Origin: an uncultured Bacteroidota bacterium | Lineage (GTDB): Bacteria; Bacteroidota; Bacteroidia; UKL13-3 | Direction of reading: 5' to 3' | DNA length: 46,073 nt | Assembly: GCA_903910445.1 (NCBI GenBank) | Contig: CAIVZR010000078.1 | Location: 1-46,073 of the forward strand | Shown: in pieces, positions 8,265-16,255 of the stretch | How positions within the stretch are numbered: the first letter of the stretch is position 1 | How the letters are laid out: each line of letters begins with the position of its first letter | Translations under genes and position numbers: made by a program | The notes under the pieces: generated by a model | The model's input: the letters and a program-made list of their open reading frames with translations, nothing else | What the model was told of the DNA's origin: nothing | The model's database searches: none

Positions 8265-8578
8265 ATTCAATTTATTTTTTTGGGGTATTATTAATGGGTC
8301 GCTCCTATGGAGCTAAAAATATTATTGTTATAGAATCAATTTTCGCCCTGGATCTTTTCAAGAACCATTACGCTCCACCGCCGTTGTTGTGTGTTGTGCG
8401 CTGGGTGATGTGGCAGGACCACCAACAACTGGGCGTAAATGTTGCTTCGACCTAAAATGTTTTTTATCGATAGGTGATGAGGGTAAAGTCAAACGCATCT
8501 ATAAACTTATATTCACAAATACCAACAATTGCAAAGAAGCACATCTGCTTCGAATTGATTAAATTTGCATAACTAACG
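8265..8578. repeat. Intergenic region with dispersed-repeat fragments
   Basis: There is no gene here. 8291-8316 holds a short palindromic unit (GCTCC-TAT-GGAGC preceded by taatgggtc) of the family described at 14055-14990. About 8374-8441 is homologous, in inverted orientation, to 14337-14402 (shared words include cgccgttgttg and caccaacaactgggcgta). Confidence 0.65.
8560..8567 (+). promoter_or_regulatory. Candidate -7 box before the transglycosylase gene
   Basis: TAAATTTG matches the Bacteroidota TAnnTTTG box and lies 11 bases before the start codon at 8579. No matching -33 box was seen, so the call is tentative. Confidence 0.35.
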
Positions 8579-9799
8579 ATGTATAAAAGATATTTCCTAA
8601 TTTCCATTGCCTTTGTTGCCGTCATTATTGGTTTCTTATTTCTCAATGGCCGTTTAACTGAGAAAGATAAGTACCAGCAAGAGTTTGCCGACCGCTATCG
8701 GGTTTATGCAGTAACAGTGCCTACCCATCTCAACTTCTGCAATGAAAAGGTTCCCACCCACGATTTTGAAATCTTCGAACGCTTCGATCGGGAGCTTACC
8801 ATCAATACGTATTTTCAATCGCAAACAATACTCAATATTAAAAGAGGAAGCCGCTATTTCCCAATCATTGAACCCATTTTAAAGCGCAACGGAATCCCCG
8901 ACGATTTCAAGTATTTATGTATGGTTGAAAGTGGATTGAGCAATGTAACCTCACCAAGTAATGCGGTAGGTTTTTGGCAATTCATTGAAGAAACGGGTCG
9001 CCGATATGGTTTGCGCATCAATGAGGAGGTAGATGAGCGCTATGATATAGCAAAGAGCACCCAGGCTGCTTGTTTGTATTTCAAAGATGCTTATGCCGAA
9101 TTCAATAACTGGACTTTGGCTGCAGCGTCATATAATATGGGCATCAATGGAATCAAGGGCGCGTTGAACAAACAAGATGTGAATAGCTTCTACGATTTAT
9201 ATGTCAACTCCGAAACATCGCGTTATATCATGCGACTTTTGGCCATCAAAGAAATCTACGAACATCCTCGCGTGTATGGATATTATATTCCGCAGTTCCT
9301 GCGCTATCCTCCGGTGCCAGTGTATTCGGAGCAAATCACGGGGCCCATTGCCGACCTCATCGAATATGCCAAAGCACATAAGATTACGTATAAAACTTTC
9401 AAGACTTTGAACCCATGGCTTCGCAAAAATGAGTTGAAGAATAAGGACACCGATACCTATGTAATTTATTTCCCGCAGGAAGGAGCGGAGCATTTGGTAA
9501 GCGATTTTTATGGATATGACGAACCCAGCGATAGCACCGATATGTCTGTCGATGCAACAGAGCCCATCATTGTGAGAAGCGACTCCGCCTTGGCAAAGGT
9601 CAAGGCCCAGGATTCGATGGTTTATGTAGAAATTAATCATACCGTAGAACGCAAAGAAGACCTGAATAGCATTGCGATGAAGTATCATACCACCGTTCCT
9701 AAAATCATGATTTGGAACAACCTCGAATTCACCACCGTGAAAAAAGATCAAGTCCTCCGCATTTTAGTTCGCAAGGATGTGCTGCCTTTGGTGAAGTAA
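8579..9799 (+). CDS. MltD-like lytic murein transglycosylase with SLT and LysM-like domains
   Basis: This enzyme cleaves peptidoglycan glycan strands to 1,6-anhydro ends in the periplasm. 406 residues: an N-terminal membrane anchor/signal (residues 4-24), a goose-type/SLT catalytic domain (about 85-240) with catalytic Glu117 in CMVESGLSN, then SNAVGFWQF and AAASYNMG motifs typical of the MltD branch, and a C-terminal LysM-like segment (about 350-400: HTVERKEDLNSIAMKYHTT, then KIMIWNNL) for glycan binding. Length and order fit the single-LysM MltD proteins of Bacteroidota. It is transcribed alone. A decayed copy of its last 16 or so codons lies about 380 bases downstream, beyond a MITE-like repeat. 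Confidence 0.88.
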   Translation: MYKRYFLISIAFVAVIIGFLFLNGRLTEKDKYQQEFADRYRVYAVTVPTHLNFCNEKVPTHDFEIFERFDRELTINTYFQSQTILNIKRGSRYFPIIEPILKRNGIPDDFKYLCMVESGLSNVTSPSNAVGFWQFIEETGRRYGLRINEEVDERYDIAKSTQAACLYFKDAYAEFNNWTLAAASYNMGINGIKGALNKQDVNSFYDLYVNSETSRYIMRLLAIKEIYEHPRVYGYYIPQFLRYPPVPVYSEQITGPIADLIEYAKAHKITYKTFKTLNPWLRKNELKNKDTDTYVIYFPQEGAEHLVSDFYGYDEPSDSTDMSVDATEPIIVRSDSALAKVKAQDSMVYVEINHTVERKEDLNSIAMKYHTTVPKIMIWNNLEFTTVKKDQVLRILVRKDVLPLVK

Positions 9800-9846
9800 T
9801 TTCATTACGCTTCGGCATGCATTGTATTCCAGATTGAAGTCTTCAA

Positions 9847-10045
9847 CACCGCGGCCACTAGCACCTCTTCGACCTAATAACCCGGCGTCCGTCGTTGCGT
9901 CTCCGACCAACGACCTCATTAATCTTCGACCAACAATGTATTCTTAGCGGAAGTCAATTAAGGAAAGGAATATTCAAACAATAATACATTACAGTTCGAG
10001 AAGCTCGGAGCCGTTGGTCGGAGACGCAACGGCGGACAGAGCGTG
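9847..10045. repeat. MITE-like repeat with 28-bp inverted arms (copy 1)
   Basis: Arms at 9887-9914 and 10010-10037 are inverted repeats with 26 of 28 positions matching, enclosing about 95 AT-rich bases. Arm core: TTGCGTCTCCGACCAACG. The block is homologous, in the opposite orientation, to 27163-27335. It has no coding capacity, so it is a non-autonomous element or structural repeat. No transposase for it is seen in the window. Confidence 0.75.
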
Positions 10046-10106
10046 GGCAGGTCGAGAATTCTAGAGTGAGAAGCTATGATGGAAAAGGATGTTTTTGCCT
10101 TCTTAG

Positions 10107-10173
10107 ATTTTGAAAGATTAAGTGCTCCGTGTATTGGTTCGCAAGGATGCGTTGCTATTGGTGAAATACTCTG
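10107..10173 (+). pseudogene. Decayed duplicate of the 3' end of the transglycosylase gene
   Basis: 10130-10177 matches 9750-9797 at about four bases in five, and translates as VLRVLVRKDALLLVK against VLRILVRKDVLPLVK at the end of the intact enzyme. The weak match begins near 10107. Nothing else of the enzyme is present, so this is a tail fragment separated from the gene by the MITE-like repeat. The remaining parts of 9800-10275 hold no gene. Confidence 0.6.
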
Positions 10174-10240
10174 ATGCTATTCATATTTAACCTCCATTAT
10201 CTGCACTTTTCCCCGTTCCCTAATTACAGTTCATTTTCCT

Positions 10241-10248
10241 TACATTTG
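10241..10248 (+). promoter_or_regulatory. Candidate -7 box before the aminotransferase gene
   Basis: TACATTTG matches TAnnTTTG and lies 27 bases before the ATG at 10276. It falls inside the longer open frame that begins at 10174, which supports the shorter start. No clear -33 box. Confidence 0.4.
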
Positions 10249-10275
10249 CTGCGTTTCAATAGCCAAATTATATTA

Positions 10276-11469
10276 ATGGACAAACCAGCCAAACGAATTG
10301 AGGTACTTGAAGAATCACAAACCATTGCTATGGCTAAGGCCTCCAGGCAATTAAAAGCTCAAGGCTTCGATGTGGTTAACCTCAGTTTCGGTGAACCCGA
10401 CTTTAAAACTCCCGAACATATACGCGACGCCGCCAAGAAATTCCTCGATGGAGGCTACGTATATTATACTCCTGTAGCCGGTATCCCGGAATTACGAAAA
10501 GCCATCAGCGAAAAGTTCCAGCGCGAGAATAATCTCAACATCCTTCCCGAACAAATTGTAGTCTCCACAGGTGCCAAGCACTCTCTCATGAACCTCATTT
10601 TGGTTTTGGTAGAAAAAGGAGATGAGGTGATTATCCCAACACCATACTGGGTAAGCTATAGCGAAATGGTGAAACTGGCAGAGGGCACTTCTGTTTATGT
10701 TACAGGTGTTGAAGCCAACGACTTTAAAATCACTCCCGAACAACTCGAAAATTCCATCACAGATAAATCAAGGGTCTTCCTTTTTTCTTCTCCATGCAAT
10801 CCAACGGGTAGTGTTTACTCCAAAGAAGAATTACATGCACTCGCGAAGGTGCTTGCCAAATACCCTCGAATATATGTTGTTGCCGATGAAATTTATGAGC
10901 ATATCAATTTCAATGGCCCACACCAATCTATCGCACAGTTCGAAGAACTGAAAGATCGTGTGGTCGTGGTGAATGGTGTTTCTAAAGCATTTGCGATGAC
11001 AGGCTGGCGCCTCGGCTATATCGGAGCCCCCGCCTGGATTGCCGCGGCTTGCGATAAATTACAAAGTCAGTTTACCAGTGGCACCAACGCCATCTCACAG
11101 CATGCTGCCATTGCCGCCCTCAATAGCCCGATGGAATCGACCAAGGAAATGTGTGAAATATTCCGCGGCCGCCGTGATGTCGTATTCGAAAGAATCAAAA
11201 AAATTAAGGGATTTGAAACAAGAGAACCCCATGGTGCCTTCTATTTCTTCCCCAACGTATCCTATTATTTTGGGAAAAAGGCTGGCGATAAAATCATCAG
11301 CAACGGGGAGGAGCTCTGTAATTATTTGCTTCACGAAGCCCATGTAGCCATCGTTCCAGGCAGTGCCTTTGGTGCCGAAGGGTATGTGCGTATCAGCTAC
11401 GCCGCCAGCGAAGCCGATTTGCTAAAGGCAATGGATAGAATTGAAATGGCACTCAACAAACTACAATAA
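10276..11469 (+). CDS. Class I PLP-dependent aminotransferase (aspartate aminotransferase type)
   Basis: A cytoplasmic enzyme that moves amino groups between aspartate or a similar amino acid and 2-oxoglutarate. 397 residues. Key residues: Asn175 in SSPCNPTGS, Asp204 and Tyr207 in ADEIYEH, PLP Lys237 in NGVSKAFAMTGWR, Arg245, and a C-terminal Arg in YVRISYAAS that binds the substrate carboxylate. The pattern fits subgroup I-beta, the Thermus/Bacillus AspC-like type, but substrate choice cannot be read from sequence and a prephenate or kynurenine role is possible. The frame is open to 10174, but the ATG at 10276 gives the normal family start (MDKPAKRIEVLEES) and follows a TACATTTG box. A sugar-kinase gene follows 19 bases later, probably co-transcribed. 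Confidence 0.9.
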   Translation: MDKPAKRIEVLEESQTIAMAKASRQLKAQGFDVVNLSFGEPDFKTPEHIRDAAKKFLDGGYVYYTPVAGIPELRKAISEKFQRENNLNILPEQIVVSTGAKHSLMNLILVLVEKGDEVIIPTPYWVSYSEMVKLAEGTSVYVTGVEANDFKITPEQLENSITDKSRVFLFSSPCNPTGSVYSKEELHALAKVLAKYPRIYVVADEIYEHINFNGPHQSIAQFEELKDRVVVVNGVSKAFAMTGWRLGYIGAPAWIAAACDKLQSQFTSGTNAISQHAAIAALNSPMESTKEMCEIFRGRRDVVFERIKKIKGFETREPHGAFYFFPNVSYYFGKKAGDKIISNGEELCNYLLHEAHVAIVPGSAFGAEGYVRISYAASEADLLKAMDRIEMALNKLQ

Positions 11470-11488
11470 TTTCATCGCGCGATTGGCA

Positions 11489-12460
11489 ATGTTTGATATC
11501 GAAAAAATAAAAAATCAGAAAATCATCATCGTGGGCGATGTCATGCTCGATGCGTATATCTTCGGAAACGTCGATCGCATATCGCCCGAAGCCCCCGTGC
11601 CTGTGGTGGCGCAGCGCTCCCAGGAATTCCGACTTGGTGGAGCCGCCAATGTAGCACTCAATCTCAAAGCCATGGGAGCAACACCGCTTTTGTTTGGGGT
11701 GTCAGGCAACGACGATGATGCCATAATATTAAAAGCCGAACTCGAAAAAAATAAAATCGCTTCGAACTTTATCATCGAAGAACCACAACGTCCTACCACC
11801 GTTAAAACGCGAATCATTGGCAATAATCATCAGTTGCTGCGCGTAGATAAGGAGGTGACATCGAGTATACTTTCATCTACAGAAAATGAATTGCTGGTGC
11901 TTTTGAAATTGCATATCAAAGATGCGAAGGCACTCATCTTCGAAGATTACGAAAAGGGTTTATTGCAGGAGTCATTCATACAAGCCATCACACAATTATG
12001 TATCGCACACGAAGTGCCGGTGATTGTCGACCCAAAGAAAAATAATTTCATGGCATACTCCCATGCCACCCTCTTCAAACCCAATTTGAAAGAGATACGC
12101 GAAGGTCTCAAACTCAACCGTCTCGATACTTTGGAGGAGATTGAATCTGCGGCTCGTCAGCTCATTCAGCAAATGAATTTGAAATATGTGATGGTCACGC
12201 TAAGCGATCGTGGCGTGATGATTTGTGATGCACAGCATACCCATCATATCCCTGCACATATTCGCAAGATCGCCGATGTATCGGGCGCTGGTGATACCGT
12301 GGTAAGTATCGCAGCACTCTGTATGGCGCAGCAGTTAGCACCCGCAAGCATCGCAGCACTCAGCAACCTGGCTGGAGGATTGGTATGCGAAGAAGTAGGC
12401 GTCGTGCCATTGAATAAAGAGCACTTCTTTGCCGAAATAAAACGACTGGGATTGGAATAG
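11489..12460 (+). CDS. PfkB-family kinase, D-glycero-beta-D-manno-heptose-7-phosphate kinase (HldA/RfaE domain I) type
   Basis: Probably phosphorylates heptose 7-phosphate at C1 for ADP-heptose and LPS inner-core synthesis. 323 residues. RfaE-type start: IIIVGDVMLDAYIFGNVDRI followed by SPEAPVPVV; LGGAANVALNLKAMG is the PfkB glycine motif; DVSGAGDTV holds catalytic Asp269; DPKKNN is also typical. The nucleotidyltransferase domain found in bifunctional HldE is absent, so the adenylyltransferase must be encoded elsewhere. The frame overlaps the previous gene if started at 11441, but the Met at 11489 gives the family N-terminus. It follows the aminotransferase in the same direction and faces the UMF1 gene. 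Confidence 0.87.
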   Translation: MFDIEKIKNQKIIIVGDVMLDAYIFGNVDRISPEAPVPVVAQRSQEFRLGGAANVALNLKAMGATPLLFGVSGNDDDAIILKAELEKNKIASNFIIEEPQRPTTVKTRIIGNNHQLLRVDKEVTSSILSSTENELLVLLKLHIKDAKALIFEDYEKGLLQESFIQAITQLCIAHEVPVIVDPKKNNFMAYSHATLFKPNLKEIREGLKLNRLDTLEEIESAARQLIQQMNLKYVMVTLSDRGVMICDAQHTHHIPAHIRKIADVSGAGDTVVSIAALCMAQQLAPASIAALSNLAGGLVCEEVGVVPLNKEHFFAEIKRLGLE

Positions 12461-12509
12461 GAATTGGTGAATCTTTTGGTAAAGATTACATCAATTCATC
12501 TTAGAATAT

Positions 12510-13841
12510 TTACGCTTCTATCTTCTCAATTTTTACTCTTGCATAATAATACAAGGCAATTAAAAAGCATGCACTGTAACCTAAAATCGCATTTCGTAAA
12601 CTACCCGTCATCGTGATGATGAGTCCGGTACTCAAAGTGCCAATCGTGATGGCTGCTTTTTCGGTAACATCTAAGAAACTATAAAACGAAGAGAGCTCAT
12701 CTTCCTGAATAGGAATGAGCTTGCTAAAGGTAGAGCGATTCAACGATTGCAAGGCTCCCATTACGAGTCCTACAAAAGAGGCAACAATGAAAAACGGAAG
12801 CTTCTCAGTCACCATATAGGCTGCAATACATACAAAAATCCAAATGATAACCGCAATGCAAATAGCTTTGATATTTCCAATTTTCATACTAATGCGAGAA
12901 AATAAAATGGCGCCAATCGTACCTACAAATTGTAATAATAATACCATCATAATGGTTTCACTATCTTCCAAATGAATAACATCTTTGGCAAATAAAACCG
13001 CGATATACATGATGGTTTGTAAAGCCATTGCACAAAAGAAAAATCCAATCAAGAACCTACGGGTATTGGGCAAATGACGAACACTATTATAAGCAATTTT
13101 CAATTTCTCCATGCCCGCTTTAAAATAATTAATTCCTTTATCGGTGCCAACAGGCTCTATGGGCAAGGCATTGAAGGTAAGTTGTGCAAAGCCTACCCAC
13201 CAAACAGCAACCATGGCAAAGGAAAGTTGACAAGCTACAGTAGTTGGATGTTCGAAGCCACCCAGTCCAAACCAGGCAGGGTTTTTAATCATCAATAAAT
13301 TAACGATCAATAAAATCACACTTCCTAAATAACCATAGGCATAACCACGTGCACTCACTTTATCATAATTCTCTTCAGTGGTTACCAAGGGAAGAAAAGA
13401 GTTATAGTAGATGATACTTCCATTGTATCCAATCATTCCTAAAATAATTCCAACAACACCAATCCAATAGTTATCCGCATCAAAAAACATCAATCCAAAA
13501 CTCGCGAAGGAGCCCAGGTAACAGAAAATTTTCATCATGCGTTTCTTCAAACCTTCAGCATCGGCAATACCTGATAATAAAGGGCTAAGTACCATGAGAA
13601 TACAAAAGGCTAGTGCTAAGGCATAGCTGTATAAGGCATTGCTTTCAATATCCAATCCCATAATATTCACATATACTTCTTTGGCATCGGCGGTGGCGCC
13701 CGCGAGTTTGCGCGATACATTTGCAAAAAAAGTAGGAAAGATGGCAGCAGTAATTACGAGGGCAAAGGCAGAGTTGGCCCAATCGTACATGGCCCATCGG
13801 TTAATGAGTTTCTTACTATTGAAAGGTACTTTATATTCCAT
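12510..13841 (-). CDS. MFS transporter, UMF1 (Atg22-like) family
   Basis: A 443-residue inner-membrane protein with about twelve hydrophobic segments. The N-terminal signature NRWAMYDWANSAFALV plus ITAAIFPTFF is diagnostic for the UMF1/Atg22-like branch of the major facilitator superfamily. Other family features are LSPLLSGIADAEGLKKR (the loop 2-3 motif) and a second-half repeat around GALQSLNRSTFSKLIP. In yeast Atg22 exports amino acids from the vacuole; the bacterial substrate is unknown. It is a single gene convergent with the heptose kinase, with a 49-base gap. Upstream lies the 1.46-kb repeat region. Confidence 0.88.
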   Translation of the reverse strand: MEYKVPFNSKKLINRWAMYDWANSAFALVITAAIFPTFFANVSRKLAGATADAKEVYVNIMGLDIESNALYSYALALAFCILMVLSPLLSGIADAEGLKKRMMKIFCYLGSFASFGLMFFDADNYWIGVVGIILGMIGYNGSIIYYNSFLPLVTTEENYDKVSARGYAYGYLGSVILLIVNLLMIKNPAWFGLGGFEHPTTVACQLSFAMVAVWWVGFAQLTFNALPIEPVGTDKGINYFKAGMEKLKIAYNSVRHLPNTRRFLIGFFFCAMALQTIMYIAVLFAKDVIHLEDSETIMMVLLLQFVGTIGAILFSRISMKIGNIKAICIAVIIWIFVCIAAYMVTEKLPFFIVASFVGLVMGALQSLNRSTFSKLIPIQEDELSSFYSFLDVTEKAAITIGTLSTGLIITMTGSLRNAILGYSACFLIALYYYARVKIEKIEA

Positions 13842-13960
13842 GATGGTGGTGAGAGACTAATAAAGCAAAGAAAGGGAAAATTATGAGAATAGGAAATTTT
13901 CAAGGGAATGAGCTTTGGTTAGCGTGAGCATTGGTTTGAATGGTGGGCACGAGAAATAAT

Positions 13961-14370
13961 TTTCATTCTATGTTCGCCGCAGTTGGTGTTGTGTTTGAGC
14001 CTTTGCGGATGCCTCACCAACGGCCTAAAAAAAATAATTTCAATGTTTTGTCTTTTAACGGGTCGCACCTACGGTGCTTAATACAAGGTGCGGTGTAATT
14101 GTTGCTACTAACAGGTCGCCCTTCTAGGGCTTAATACAAGAACAAATTCTAATTCTAATTTTTTCTAAATGTGTGGGATATAAAATTCATAAGAGTAAAA
14201 ACTCCTATAAAATCCGAATACAATCTATCTGTTTCATTGTATTAAGACCCAGCGGGTCGTCCCGTTAATAGCAAAAATTCAATATCCATAATTTAGCCCC
14301 AGCGGGGCGTCCCGTTAATAAATTTTATTTCAGAACATAATCTACGCCCAGTTGTTGGTGACCTTCCACA
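13961..14370. repeat. Long direct repeat, copy 1
   Basis: About 400 bases that recur as 14679-15037. Long identical stretches include the segment from ttttctaaatgtgtggga to ccgaatacaatctat. It contains four short palindromic units (14055-14086, 14110-14139, 14236-14269, 14291-14320) and a CTAATT microsatellite (two units here, three in copy 2). No open frame of note; no transposase. Confidence 0.85.
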
Positions 14371-14678
14371 CAGCCATACACACAACACGCAACAACGGCG
14401 GCGAGGGGATTTGTACAGGAAGAAATGCATTCAAACGTTCTTATGGAACGTCGGTCGGGGGGCATTGTTTTCTACCCACCAGATGTTCCGAAGGAACATA
14501 ATACAGCATCCTCCATAAATCAATTTTCAAATAATAATTTCCTCTTGTATTATGTCCCAATAGGGACATTTGGTGGGTAGCACATTATTGCCCCCTGTAT
14601 TGACGTGCCGTAGGTACGTTTGAATGTATTGCTTTTGATGAATATGAAATCATAATTTAATCTTGTATTCAAAAAAAA
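14371..14678. repeat. Inverted-repeat core between the two long repeats
   Basis: The left half (14425-14500) and right half (14551-14635) are imperfect inverted repeats sharing cattcaaacg, gggggca and ctacccacca words. Four palindromes are placed symmetrically: 14435-14451, 14484-14498, 14552-14569 and 14603-14619. No coding potential seen. Confidence 0.7.
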
Positions 14679-15037
14679 TTCATTCTATGTTCGCCGCAGT
14701 TGGTGTTGCGTTTGAGCCTTTGCACCTGCCTCACCAACGGCAAAAAAATTATTTCAATATATTGTCTTTTAACGGGTCGCACCTACGGCGCTTAATACAA
14801 GATGCGGTGTAATGCATGCTACTAAAAGTTCGCCCTTCTAGGGCTTAATACAAATACAAATTCTAATTCTAATTCTAATTTTTTCTAAATGTGTGGGATA
14901 TAAAATTCATAAGAGTAAAAACTCCTATAAAATCCGAATACAATCTATATGTTTCATTGTATTAAGACCCAGCGGGCCGTCCCGTTAATAATTTTTATTC
15001 AGAAAATAATATACGCTCAGTTGTTGGTGACCTTTCA
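14679..15037. repeat. Long direct repeat, copy 2
   Basis: Second copy of 13961-14370, lacking about 50 bases that hold one complete palindromic unit (14291-14320 in copy 1). The missing segment ends at a repeated gtcccgttaata word, as expected from recombination between unit ends. Palindromes in this copy: 14769-14800, 14825-14852, 14956-14990. The rest of the gap, 15038-15300, shows no gene or clear signal. Confidence 0.85.
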
Positions 15038-15300
15038 CTCAACCTGGAAGCGATAAGCAAGGTGGCGATGGTGGACAGCCAGAATAGTTTTCTTTTTATG
15101 TACATGTTATTTTAATTTAGAGGGTGATAAAAATATCAGTGTACAAAGGACTTATACTATTCAACCGAAAGCATTACATAAAGAATAGAATTGATTACAT
15201 GATTCATACCTGAAGTCATGCAACACGATGATAAGTAAGCAGAAGGAATGAAGATATTTTGCTAACGAATAGATTTGTAGGAGCGTGAAGCATTTAATTC

Positions 15301-15735
15301 TTATTCTCCTCTTCTGTCAATCTCGCGCTTGGCATCTTTTAGTTTCAAGTCGTCGCGCTTATCATAAAGCTTTTTTCCCTTCGCTAAGGCTATTTCTAAT
15401 TTTGCTAAGCCTTTTTCACTAAAAAATATTTTAATGGGAACAATAGTATACCCTTTCTCTTGGGTTTTGTTAAGTAGTTTTTTTAGTTCCGTTTTTTTGA
15501 GAAGCAATTTGCGATCATGTACGGGCTCATGATTATTGATGCTTGCAAATTTCCATTCACTGATATGCACATTGCGCAAGAATAACTCTTCATTATGAAA
15601 AGAGCAGTAACCATCGGTGATATTGGCTTTGCCTGCACGAATTGATTTTATCTCACTTCCAGTCAATACAATCCCCGCCGAAAATCGATCGGTAATAAAA
15701 TACTCGTAACCTGCTCTTCTGTTTTCTATAATCAC
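15301..15735 (-). CDS. smpB: SsrA-binding protein SmpB
   Basis: SmpB binds tmRNA and places it in the empty A site of stalled ribosomes. 144 residues, normal length. Family features: N-terminal NRRAGYEYFITDRFSAGIVL followed by TGSEIKSIRAGKANI, the RNA-binding barrel core ELFLRNVHI, then HDRKLLLKK, and the basic C-terminal tail GKKLYDKRDDLKLKDAKREI, which enters the mRNA channel. It is a single gene between two repeat-rich or empty gaps, about 13 kb from its RNA partner ssrA. Confidence 0.95.
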   Translation of the reverse strand: MIIENRRAGYEYFITDRFSAGIVLTGSEIKSIRAGKANITDGYCSFHNEELFLRNVHISEWKFASINNHEPVHDRKLLLKKTELKKLLNKTQEKGYTIVPIKIFFSEKGLAKLEIALAKGKKLYDKRDDLKLKDAKREIDRRGE

Positions 15736-16255
15736 TATTTAAAATTTAAAATTATTTAGGAGAGCGTCTTTTCTATTAGGTTTTTCTACCCCATCTGACC
15801 ACTATTTATTTTTTTGAAAATAAAAAACCCTATAAAGCACGAACTCCACCAGTTCACAATCACCCCAAATGTAGGATGAAATAAAGGACAAAAATAGTGA
15901 AACTCAACGACAATTTCTTATGTTAACGGTTCTTGCAATTCGCCAAATTATGATATGTCAACACATTCAAACTACCATTCTAAAATATTACTAAGACTCC
16001 TTTTATAAAAAATCAATTGCCTGACTTTTAGTACTTTCAGGGCGCTAGCTCATTTTTTATTCCCCAACTGATTATTAATTGACTATAATGCCATTTATCA
16101 GGAGTTGTATAATCATTTTTAAGTACGGCAACTAATACATAAAAGCAATCAAATGCTTTTATGTAAGCGTGAAGTTGGATATTTTTTTAATTCATTTGTA
16201 ATACATAAAAATAAATACCTAATATATTAATAAACTTTTTGAATTATAAAAACAC
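15736..16255. other. Gene-free stretch upstream of the T9SS protein
   Basis: 520 AT-rich bases with no open frame. The only clear structure is the 12-bp inverted repeat at 16136-16165, described separately. A small palindrome (GAACT-ccacc-AGTTC, near 15840-15855) is also present. It probably carries the promoters of smpB (leftward) and the 16256 gene (rightward), but I cannot fix them. Confidence 0.5.
16136..16165. promoter_or_regulatory. Perfect 12-bp inverted repeat (hairpin or operator)
   Basis: TACATAAAAGCA (16136-16147) and TGCTTTTATGTA (16154-16165) flank a 6-base loop. It lies 90 bases before the start at 16256. It could be a leader hairpin, an operator or a terminator for distant transcription; no T tract follows directly. 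Confidence 0.5.

Noticed and set aside
10174-10275. Upstream start for the aminotransferase.
   Set aside because: The extra 34 residues are not family-like and contain the TACATTTG promoter-like box.
14055-14990. The palindromic units as a CRISPR array.
   Set aside because: Spacing and stem sequence vary, the repeats are not identical, no unit of 24-40 bases recurs with uniform spacers, and no cas genes are present.
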